Positions 27,401 to 39,400 of a DNA stretch of 64,000 bases are shown piece after piece. The stretch comes from Cymodocea nodosa (taxonomy: Eukaryota; Streptophyta; Magnoliopsida; Alismatales; Cymodoceaceae): NCBI GenBank assembly GCA_036874045.1, contig CM072343.1, positions 4,794,001 through 4,858,000 of the forward strand, given 5' to 3'. Positions within the stretch are counted from its first letter, which is position 1, and every line of letters starts with the position of its first letter. The translations under genes and the position numbers were made by a program. The notes under the pieces are model-generated. The model worked only from the letters and a program-made list of their open reading frames with translations, made no database searches and was not told where the DNA came from.

Positions 27401-30400
27401 ATACTCACAACACCCTTGTGAGTTAGAATTTTTAAAGTTAACGAGAAAACAATTTAAGACTAGGAGTCACAGACTTAAAATGAAAAAGACACACAAAACC
27501 AGATCAACTCCAATGAAGAGTTGATAAAGAAGCTCTGAGGAGAATTCTTGATTGATCTGCAGTTTTTGATCTTTTGAACTTTATTATAGACGAATCTTCA
27601 GAATGTTTACAGAATTGTTGAGCAGATAATTTCTCCTTTCGAGTGTTGAGAAAATTTTGTGTGTATATTTCAATTTTCTGCAAATCCTTTTTATTTTTCC
27701 TTCGAGATTTGCATAAGTGGAAAGAATTCTGAAATGGTCAGATGCTTTGTGCAGTAATTCATTTCTAGCAACCTTCAATCATAATAAAGTCGAAATCTGC
27801 AATCAAAAGATATATTGCCACAACGGTTAATCAATTAATAATAGTTGTAGTTTCTGTAAAAATAAAATCTTTGGAGACTTTTAGAAAATCGGAGACTTAG
27901 AAAGATAACTTGTCAAAACTCAAAATCATTTCGGATAGATAGAAATAACATTCCGAAAGACCACTTAAGTCATGTATTAAAATTGAAACACGTGTCCTTC
28001 TGAAACAGCATTATAAAATATTAAAAATAAACTATCCGATAGAGAAAGCATGTTTCAGATACTTATAAAAGATAACTCTTCGATCCTTAAGTCATTTCGG
28101 ATAGTTACATAGGTAACCTTCCGAAAAGTCACTTAAGTCAGAAATAATAGAAAACTCAACCATTCGAAGCTTAAAACTATTTTCGAATACTTATAAAAGA
28201 TAACTCTCTAATCCTTAAGTCATTTCGAATAGTTACATAGGTAACCTTCCGAAAAGTCATTTAAGTCAGAAATAATAGAAAACTCAACCATCCGAAGTTT
28301 AAAACTATTTTCGAATACTTATAAAAGATAACTCTCCGATCCTTAAGTCATTTCAGATAGTTACATCGTAACCTTTCGAAAAGTCACTTAAGTCAAGCGA
28401 TGAGAGACAAACATGTGTCCTTTAGAAGAAAGTAACCGAAAATCAATTAAATCAGAGAAACAACTAACTCTCCGGAATAAAAACCTTAACTATCTGAAAC
28501 ATAAGGGATTTTAGATACTTACTATAAAAGTTATATCCGAACATAAAAAGACTTAACTCACCGAAGATAAATACTTTTCAGATAGTTATTGATGTAACTG
28601 TCTGAAAAGCCAAGAGAGAAGCTTAAGCATCTAATTTGTCCTGTTTTGTTCGGTGACTTATAAATTAACTCTTCGATCAATATACTGTAGACAAAATAAC
28701 TTGCCAAAATCTAATTTAAAAGACTTTGAGTACAAAATAGTTAACTAAGATTCATTTGAATAAAAATACATCTAAAATATGACAGATATAATTAAACCAC
28801 ACGTTTTTCATTATCAAAATTAACTGATAAATAATTGAACTAGCAATCTCTCCATTTTTTATGATGACAAAACTGTAAACAGATATATTCTCCCCCTTTG
28901 TCAGAATTAAAAAATGACGACAATTTATTAAAGGATACTCGGAGATAAATAAAATGTAATTTCATTAATGAAAAGTAAGAAACAATATGGATACAGAATA
29001 AAACAAACAAAGAAAATTACATCAAAGGAAAACAAACAGTCTAAGGTGCAGTTGACTTTTTCTGTAACAAATCTTAAATTAAAGTATCCCTCTCCCTTAG
29101 AAGTTGTTCTAAATGAGCTACTTGATCCAAAAGCATCTGATTATGTTGAAGTAGAAGCTCATTCTATTTTAGAAAGGTATCAAAACTGTCAACTACTATA
29201 AATAGAGCTATTGGAGCTGGAGTAGGTGCTGCAGGAGGTGAAGTTTCTACAGAAGAAGGTGTGACAGGAGGTGAAGCTACTGCAGAATGAGATACTAAAT
29301 TCTAAGCTACAGATGGTTGAAAAGGAGAGGGTAACTCAACCGGATCAGAAGAGGACATTCTCTAAAGATCCTTAAACTGTAGTAATCTTCTTTTAATGGA
29401 TTTCAGAAGTTTGCCTGATAAATCAATATATCTAGCCATCAGATGATAAATGAAATCTCCATAAAATATAAAACTTTACAGATGAGTAATCTGAGCAATA
29501 ATTACTTTTACCTAGTTAACCTTGATACCAACCATCACAGCATAAATAGCTTGGTAAACTTTCCTCTCCAATTCATCTGCATGACTTATTTTCTGAAATA
29601 TAGAGGAAAACAGAATTGTGACAATCATCCGGGCCAAACCATAAAGATCTGCAGTCTTAACTAACTTAAAATGTTTATCAGAAATTTTGCCAATCAATTT
29701 ATTCATTTCTGATTCTTGCCACCCCAATTCTGATGGAGAAAGAGCAATATTTATACCAATAGATGATATTCTAAAAAAAGTCTCCAAAAATTCTCCATCA
29801 ATCCTTATTGTTTAATGTTGTAGGTGCAAGAGTAAAAAATGTGAAAAAATCTCAAGATTTGAGTAGAAAATGAGTCTTCAAAAATGGATAACCTTGATGG
29901 AGAAGAAATAAGACCTAAAAGCCCTTGATGAGTGAGCAAACTATGAATTGAATCTATTCCTTGAAAATTTACAGGTCTGCTGTAGATAATCTTCATTCCT
30001 TGATATTTATTGAAAAATAGATCTCTAGCTGTAGAAGATCTGAAATAATATACATCTGCAGAGATACCTGAAGAATAATTAACTGGAACCTCTAGATCTT
30101 CATCTGCTAGAGGGGTTTCAAAAAGTGGAGGAGATTGAGGAACAGAAACAGAACCTGAATCTACATACAATCCTTATATCACCATATGAGTGTAAGGAGA
30201 AGAAATTGGATGAGATTTTGCATCAGATGAAGGAGGAAGTGTGAAGTCTTCTCTATTAACAAATAGAGGTTTGGCAAAACTCGGATGAGAGGAGAGAGTT
30301 TTCTTTCTTCTCCTAAAGTATGTGAATTGAGTAATTGGAAGGGGAGATGTGGAAACTGTAGACAAAACTAGAGTAGATAAAGAAATCAAGTGAAAAGAAC

Positions 30401-33400
30401 CAGGAGCAAGTTGGTGTAAGGTTCCAATACAAAACTCAAGAATTTGAGGATATGATCTGCCAACCACATGCCTGAAACCAATTCCTTTCTGGGGTAAAAA
30501 GAATTCAGGTTTAGCCATTGATTTCTTCTCATCTGCCATATCAGAAAAATCATGATAACAAACAGGATCTATAGGCTCTTGAATTTTAATTCCTAGTTGC
30601 TCACTGAGTTTATACAATAAAGCTTGATTTATCCTCCTTATTAGTGTATATTGAAAGTGTAGGGCTATATGTAATGCTCGTTTCTCAGATGCCCTAGTAT
30701 CCTCAGAAGTATTCAAATATTAGATGACATAAGCCTCATAAACAGATTTAAATTGAGGTTCTAAGGAGTTAACTTTGACAGTAAATATGTCTTCATCATC
30801 CAAGGACATAAATCCAGCACCTAACTAGGTAAAGAAAATAACTCCCCCTAAAAATATACTGACTAAGAAAGAAATAGATCTTAAAATTGAGAAAATCAGA
30901 CATATCAAAAAGAATAAACTCCTCCTGAATTTTTAAATAAAAGAAACCAGCAAAAAAAAAAATTTGTTGTGGTATTTGTATTATTAATTTTTTTTATTTT
31001 TGTTTTATGATTAGATATATAGATATGTAAATATATATATATATATATATTTATCAGTCATTTTTTTTAATTAAAATTATTTTTATTATTTTTATTTTTT
31101 ATTTGTGTGAGAATTACTGAAATATTCAAGACTCCACATTAAGATAAATAACACATTTCACTTAGTATAAGAACTTGATCCTATGGTTCACCTTATTAAC
31201 CTTAAAAAAATCAATTTTCATAAACTTCAGTGCTATAATTTAATGTGTTTAGAATAGAAAAATTCAGAATTATTTAATATGTTCTCTCTGGCCAGTTTAA
31301 AATTCCCATGAAGCAATCCTAAGATATATTTTCCCTTAACAATGTCTGTTATGCAATTAACTAAGAAGAAAAGAAGATCTTTGATAATTATGAAACCATC
31401 AGTACTACATAGCCATAATCGAAGGTTTTTTTTTTTTATTGGACAAGATTGGTGTTGGTTGCGCTTTGCAACAAACATTCTATTTTTTTTTTTTTTTTAA
31501 ACAATGACAATCACTTTGACAGTACTGAAAAATGAGAAAGTGTAGAAAATTAAAAAACATTTGGACAATGGCAAGTTAAATATCTTGAGTCTTATTACTT
31601 CCAGCCACTTTTCCTTATTTTTCACACTCATATTAAATACCTCTAAATTTTCTAACCATGAAACATTCAATCTAGTAAATAGGAATACAATTGCTAAATT
31701 AATTAAGGTAACTTGGCTATATTTCGGATTTAGATCCTCATTCTAAGTGTCATGTGGACATTATTCTATTTGTGGAGCAGAAACCTTCAGTAATTTTGTG
31801 AGTTATTCTGAGTTGATTTTAATATAGATGCATGAAATCATTGTAACTTATAAACTCAATAGAAAATCCCATAAAGAGTGTTGGTTGTTTTGTTTTTGTT
31901 TTAAAGTTTGAAAAATAATAATTTGTAAATATTCTCAAGAAATAACTCAAAATAAGGGTTAAACAAAAATAGATTATCAAAATAACTCAATATAATCAAA
32001 ACAGATAATAGAAAATGAGATGGTGAAGTAAATATAAAAAAATAGAAGATAAAAGTTAGTAGGAAAAGCTAAAAATCATTTAGGCAGCATATTCCTAAAT
32101 CTCTTCTCAATTTGATAAACTAATTTTCTTCAAGAGGCTTTGTGAAAATATTTGTCAACTGCTCATAAGTAAAAACAAAATTCAACTCAATGTTATCCTT
32201 CATAACATTATCTCTCAAAAAATAGTGTCTTATCTTAATATGTTTTACCCGAGAGTGCAACACAAGGTTCTTTGACAAACTTATTGCACTATTACTGTCA
32301 CAATTAATAGGAATTTTTCCATATGTAATTCCATAATCTTTCATAATTTGTTTCATCCAAAGAATTTGTGCACAACATAGGGCAGCAGCAACATATTTAG
32401 CTTCAGTAGTTGATAAGGCAACACAATTCTGCTTCTTACTAAACCATGAAATTAATGAACTGCCAAATAGTTAGCAAATTCCACTAGTACTCTTTCTATC
32501 AGATTTGCATCCAACATAATCAGCATCATTGTATCCAATTAGATCTAAACTGCTATCTTTGAAATACATTAAACCAAAATTTGAAGTTCCTTGTAGGTAT
32601 TTCATTATCCTTTTAACTGTAAATAGGTGAGATTCTTTTAGTTGAGCTTGAAAACAAGCACAGGCACAAACACTGAACATGATACACTAATAAGGAAGAG
32701 AAATCAAGCTTTATTGCATAAACTCAGTGAGCAACCAGGAATTAAAATTCAAGAGCCTACAGATCCCACTTATTATCATGATTTTTCTGATATGAAAGAT
32801 AAGAAGAAATCAATGGTTGAACCTGAATTCTTTTTGCCCTAGAAAGGAATTGATTTCAGACATGTGGCTGGTAGATCATATCCTCAAATTCCTGAGTTTT
32901 GTATTGGAACCTTACACCAACTTACTCCTGATCTTTCTCACTTGATTTCTTCATCTACTCCAGTTTTGCCTACAGTTTCCACATCTCTCCTTCCAACTAC
33001 TTAATTTACATACTTTAGGAGAAGAAAGAAAACTCTCTCCTCTCATCCGAGTTTTGTCAAACCTCTATTTGTTAATAGAAAAGACTTCACACCTCCTCCT
33101 CCATCTGATGTAGAATCTCATCCAATTCCTTCTCCTCACACTCATATGGTGATACAAGGATTGTATGTAGATTCGGGTTCTGTTTCTATTCCTCAATCTC
33201 CTCCACCTTCTGAAAACCCTCTAGCAGATGAAGATCTAGAGGTTCCAGTCAATTATTCTTCAAGTATCTCTGTAGATGTATATTATTTCAAATCTTCTGT
33301 AGTTAGGGATCTCTTTTTCAATAAATATCAATGAATGAAGATCATCTACAGTAGACCTGTAAATTTTCAAGAAATGGATTCAATTCATAATCTACTCACT

Positions 33401-36400
33401 CATCAAGGATTTTTAGGTCTTATTTCTTCTCCATTAGGGTTATCTATTTTTGAAGACCTAATTCCCCTTTTCTACAGAAATCTTGAGATTTTTCCACATT
33501 TTTTACTCCTGCACCTACAACATCAAACAATAAAGATTGATGGAGAATTTTTGGAGACTCTTTTTGGAATACCATCTACTAGTATAAACATTACTCTTTC
33601 TCCATCATAATTGGGGTAGCAATAATTAGAAATGAATAAATCGATTGACAAAACTCCTGATAAACATTTTAAGTTAATTAAGACTGTAGATCTTCATGAT
33701 TTGGCCCGAATAATTACCACAATTCTGTCTTCCTCTGTATTTCAAAAAATAGGTCATGCAGATAAATTAGAGAGGAAAGTCTACCAAGCCACTTATACTG
33801 TGATAGCTGATATCAATGTTAACTAGGCAAAAGTAATTATTACTCAGATTACTCATCTGTAAAGTTTTCTATTTTATGAATATTTCATTTATCATCTGAT
33901 AGCCAGATATATTGATTTATCAGGCAAACCTCTGAAATCCATTAAAAGAATAGTACTACAACTTAAGGATCTTCAGAGAATGTCCTCTTCTGATCCAGTT
34001 GAGTTGCCCCCTCCTTTTCAACTATCTGCAACTCAGAATTCAGCATCTCATTCTGCAGCAGCTTCACCTCCTACCGCACCTCCTTCTGCAGAAACTCCAC
34101 CTCCTGCAGCACCTACTCCAACAGCTCTATTTACAGTAGTTGACAGTTCTGATACCCTCCTAAAATAGAATGAACTTCTACTTCTACTTCAACATAATCA
34201 GATGTATTTGGATCAAGTAGCTCATTTAGAACAACTTCTGAGGGAGAAGGATACTTTAATTCAAGATTTGTTACAGAAAAAGTCAACTACACCTTAGACT
34301 GTTTATTTTCCTTTGATGTAATTTTCTTTGTTTGTTTTATTCTGTATCCATATTGTTTCTTACTCTTCATCAATGAAATTACATTTTATTTATCTCCGAG
34401 TATCCTTTAATAAATTGTCTCTACTTTTTAATTCTGACAAAGGAAGAGAATATGTCTGTTTACAGTTTTGTCATTATCAAAATTAACTGATAAATAATTG
34501 AACTAACATCTCCTTGTAGTGGTAGCACCAGAATCATAAGAGTTCAAAGAATCTTCCTGTGGTAATATTACTTTTGATAATATTTCTAATAATGGTACAA
34601 CTATTCCTATATTTAGAAATACATTAAATCCACTAAAATATTTTTCCTTATTTCACCAAAGATATATATGTCACATAATTAATCATATAGTTTAAATCGG
34701 TATAGAAGAAATAAAATCTTTTGTTAATAATATTAAAACTATAATAGCTTATATTAATTGTAGGAGTAAACATTAAAAAAAATTTAACCATGTATGTGAT
34801 TCATTTGACTTACCATATAAAACATTTATCATGAATATGCCATATAGATTTAATTTTTTATATTTAATGTTAACAAATTGTTACCCATATAAAGTTCGCC
34901 AAATTCCACTACAAAGTCGTTGAATAAGTCACGAATAGGTGTTGAACTATACGTTCAAGTGCTAAAGTTGCTTGAAAAGGATTAGGAAGGTTGAGGTCAT
35001 TACAGAGAAGTGTTCACTTTAGAGTTTGGATGATTGGAGGAAGCTAAGGGGATCGTTGGAGTTTTCAAGTGATGGCCAAAGCCACTATGGTCCATTGGGA
35101 GTTTGCAAGTTTGAAAATTTGGTGAATGTAGGTGATTTCTAGCCTAAAAATGGAGCAGATTGTCTATTGGAAGCTTAAGGGTTTTGATGGTGTGAAGAGT
35201 ATACCTCAAAATGAAGGTTTAGGGGGTTTATAAAGAGCTCATTGGCAAAAATGGCAATGGTGTCTAACTAGCCATCTTTGATGTATTTAACAACCCTCTG
35301 ACATGTCTGTTAATGGGTTAGGTAGTCGTATCAAGGATAAAATTGCCTAGAAGAGAGAGGAATGGTCGATCAAAGGCTGAAGGTGGGGTTAAAAGCTGAA
35401 AAAGGGTTAACAACCAACTCTCCACCTAAACAAATGACTAGTCTATGCATCAACAAACTTTTGTAGGAGTGGTTAGGCATACAAAAAGCCAAAATGAAGG
35501 TGTCAAGAGAGAGAGAGCAAGAGAAGTTGATAAAAATCCCAACTTTTGTAGGCAAGTAGACAAGTAGAACAATGATAACAAGTGAGCGAACAACTAAATG
35601 ATGGCTATTAGAGTCAGAGAAATCCCAATAGATTGAGACAGAGAAATCATGGGAAAGTAAAAACAAGGGCTTTTATTAAGCTCCATTTGTACATAAGATA
35701 GAATTTGCGTCTCTCAATCAAGTTCTTTGCATGTGTTTGCCTTTATCTTCAATTTTCCTACAAATACACTTTGTAGACAAGAATTTGTCCATTACACTAT
35801 TATACTATTGGTTCTGTAGTTCACTTAAATTATTTTGTGGGGTAGGATCGTACTTACAAACTTTAAACTTCTTGTTCCCAAGGTACATGACCTACTCTCT
35901 TATTATATGATGCACTCAGGAAGAAAGATCCTCACTAGAGGAAAATGTAAACAGAAAAAAATAAATAAATATAATGTAAGAAGGTGAGTTAAGTAATTGT
36001 TGTCCCTACAATCAAAGTGTTTTCAAATTTTAAAAAAAAGTACACCTATGGGTGATAAATATGATCATCAATTCATCACGACACCACCCAACACAAAAAC
36101 AAAATATGACATCAATTGGGGATTATTTCAGAAAACAAAGAAAATATACTTTCGGTATTTCACAGCATAGTGCATGTATTTACTCAGTTCATTGAGACGA
36201 CTTAAGGAGACAGGCTACTCCCTAACATAAAAAGGTAATAACTTACCAGTGATTTGGTTCCCCAAGCACTTCATATAATATTACTAGTGGTATACCTATA
36301 AAGTCTATAAAACTTTCTGATATGGAAAAATTGCAAGTAGTTGGTTGCTTCATAACATAGTAAAGCATAAGTTGATTTTTTACCTGCCAAAGAGGGAGAT

Positions 36401-39400
36401 CCAAGTTGCTTTGGTTCGTAACTCTTGACAGATGTGGCTAGTTCCACATTCACATGATTGTCCTGTTGGACGGCAAGCTTTACATCACTATTTGCACCTT
36501 CTGATTGGATTTCTTTATCTTCTTTGTCCTTCAAAGTGTTCTCTTCTGGATTGCAGTCTGTCTCCCCATCTTCACTGACATTATCATCACCAAGTATTCC
36601 AGTCTGAAATTTAATAAGTTTCTCCACTAATTCTCCATGTACTGCAAGTGGAAGGGATACAAAGTGGGAATAATCAAGGCTTCGGCTTTTAGCTGCCTGT
36701 GCAATTAATAACAGAATAGCATTGCTCAATAGTTTTATAGGTTTCAAATCATAACAAAACATGGTTGATCTAAAAGAAGATAAACATATTTGTGACTTGG
36801 CATTGAAAATAGTATTGTCCGATATTGAACCCATCAATAGTACATCAGCAGTATTAAGAATGCCGAGGTTCATCAAAACAAGTATTAAGAATTACACTTT
36901 AGCAAATGTTGCCAGTCACTAACCAAGTGAATGGCACATAGCAGTAATCGTTTCTTCTGGAAGGGAGACTACCTTTTTTCAGTGGGGGGGACTCTACTTT
37001 TTTCATCCACTTTTTTTAGTTCTATGTGTAAAGATTGAATTCCATCTCCAGAAGAAAAAGGAAATAACACAACTACATTCTCATAGATGCTATCCTACAA
37101 GCTAAATATGCTAATAGAATATAGCAATAAGAACAACTAAAAGTCATAGAAAGGCTTCCAATTCCTAGCAGTGAATGCACAAGTGGAATTAAGTAAAAAA
37201 ACATTTTGGAAAAGCTTGCGATGCATATTCATTAATGCACATATCAAGATAAAGGAATGGGTAAAAGCAAAAAAATGAATGGTTTTTCAATAATTCTTTT
37301 ATAAACTATCCATTACTGAAGTTTGAAAAGAACCACGTACAACTCATGTTCAAGCTTTACCGTTGATACTAGTCCTCATTACAAGAATATTTTAATCAAG
37401 GTTTCACAAGTCCTACTAAAGTTCTCCCCTAGACAATGGCAAAGCTTTATTCACTAGATTGGAGTTAAAATATGGACTGGAATGGATCTCAAACAAATAT
37501 CTGTGAAGAATTGCCCACACAATGATGTCCGGGAGGAAAAATGATGCAAGTTTTTTTTTTCTATTTTTAGTATAATAATTTTGAAATCCCTATATACCTT
37601 TTAGTTTCATGTAAATTTATTTTCTTTTTTCTTTACATGTGTATATGTTAGTACTCTACAAACATGATCGAATCATCTAAAGATGATTTTCTCTCATTTT
37701 ATCCTTAATAAAGAAAAGGACTAACCAAATGCATGAGGCTCCCACCAATGTGTGATCTGAAAAGAGCCCATTTACACGAATATTAACTCCATAAACAAAA
37801 AGACTATTCCCAAAATTTAAACCTATGACCTCTTAAGTCTTGCATGGGCAACCATGCCATTGCATTGAAACTTGTCCTCAAGGAAAAAAAATTATCCTGA
37901 AATATTAGCAGGTTACTTACCAAACGTGTGAAATAATACTCACTTTTATGCAACTTAAACAACCAAAATGAAAGAAAAGCAGACCAAAAATTGCCTGAAT
38001 CGGTTCTAAAAGATAAAGATATGGACTTCAAAATATGTGAGATTTTCATTTCCATCATGCCATACACATTTGACATAAATTTCAAGCAACTTAAAATAAA
38101 AACATTCTACAATCTCTCTAAAAAGATCTTGTATCTCATTTTATAACATGTAAACAAAGAAATGGTGGAGATGGAATGATCTATTAATCAAGACAATACC
38201 TCTTTATATTGAAGTTACAAGAAAGAAACAATTGCATAACACGTAATATGGGATTAAACCCACAAGAAATACTAACTTAACCTAACCCTAAAATCTATAT
38301 AAAGATCCATTTATTCATACATTCCAACACTCCTAATTAAGTTAAAGTATCCAACTTACAACAGACTCCAATATAACAATAAATGACATAAACAACTATA
38401 GGAAACAAGAACTGTAACAATTGCTGCAGTACAAGTAAGGCAGGTGACATCAATATACAAGCATGAACTATAGTTAATTTATTTGATTGTACAGTAAACA
38501 AATACAATCGTTGATCTATTAACTTGATTTACCACACTTGACTCAATCAACAGCAATATTTATGATAGACATTTGACAAGTTTCAAAGATGGGTACCTGT
38601 AGGCAAACATTAGAAAACTTGCAAAGACAAACTTCTGTACACACTAATACAACTACCATCAAACTATCTAAAGTAAGGATAGAGATAGAGCAACACTGCC
38701 TAGCATCGAGACTTCCACAAGAAACAAGAAGAAAATTGGAGGTTGATTATAGATGCATTGAAATTTGGTGATATTTTCTTTTTCTTACTTTCCATTTTAC
38801 TTCCACCATTTTTGGCATTTTTTATTCCAAAAACTCCTTTTTGTTTCTCTTCCCTTTCCCCTCTTTTTCCTTAAATTAATTTGCACTAGCATCACCACCA
38901 TTCCTTTCTCTCCCCTCCTCTTTTTACTTTTGTCTTTTTCTTGTCTATTCACGTTCCTCTTCATTCCACATCTATTTTCAAATACATATGCTCTCTCTAT
39001 CTTCACCCCTCCTTTTTTCTCTTTTTTCTAAAGAAATCCCACGCCCCTCATTCCTTTTCTTCATCATTCGCTATCTACAAGCCAAATGGGTACTGAAAAT
39101 AATAGGGAGCGATAGATGGTAGTGTACATGTCTGACAGGGAAAATCTTTTAGAGGTGCCAGCAGCAAACTTGGAGGGTGGCAATGGGTTGAAGAGGTTCG
39201 ATCAATAGCATTAAGAGTGATGACAGCTGCAACAGTGACTAGCAATGTTGGTTGGAGATGATAGTGGCATGTAAGACTTCTAAAGATGGCTAACAATGTT
39301 GGAGGAGAGATATTTTCTACCCAAATGGATGTTGATTGGAGCAGCTGACAACTTTGGAGAGGGTCAGCAGTGTTGGTGGTGCTACAGATTAATGTTGGTT

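Larger units (their letters stand above)
27001..32690 (-). mobile_element. Copia B: partial long-LTR Copia fossil with an extra ORF
   Basis: Minus-strand order: end of pol (32690 to about 32090), a noncoding stretch with poly-T and TA runs, an extra ORF (30716-29512), polypurine tract, 3' LTR (28845-27001). The 5' half and 5' LTR are missing; at about 32681 the sequence changes to an opposing copy of the extra-ORF region. The pol wording (FSVCACA, GYNDADY, KSDRKSTSG) places it with A and C. Broken, several breaks. Same orientation as ASCC1. Confidence 0.8.
28860..34480. repeat. large inverted repeat: 1.8-kb arms, about 2-kb loop
   Basis: The arm 28860-30660 pairs with the reverse complement of 32681-34480; the loop holds the pol end of Copia B. 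It lies in ASCC1 intron 7 and so would be part of the primary transcript. Confidence 0.8.

Noticed and set aside
29512-30716. Envelope-like gene of an infectious Copia element
   Set aside because: Position fits, but no convincing signal peptide or membrane anchor is seen; the wording fits a plant-transposon-type domain better.
38765-39031. Phe/Leu-rich plus-strand open frame
   Set aside because: A pyrimidine-rich stretch within the interior of the TRIM-like element; no coding signs.
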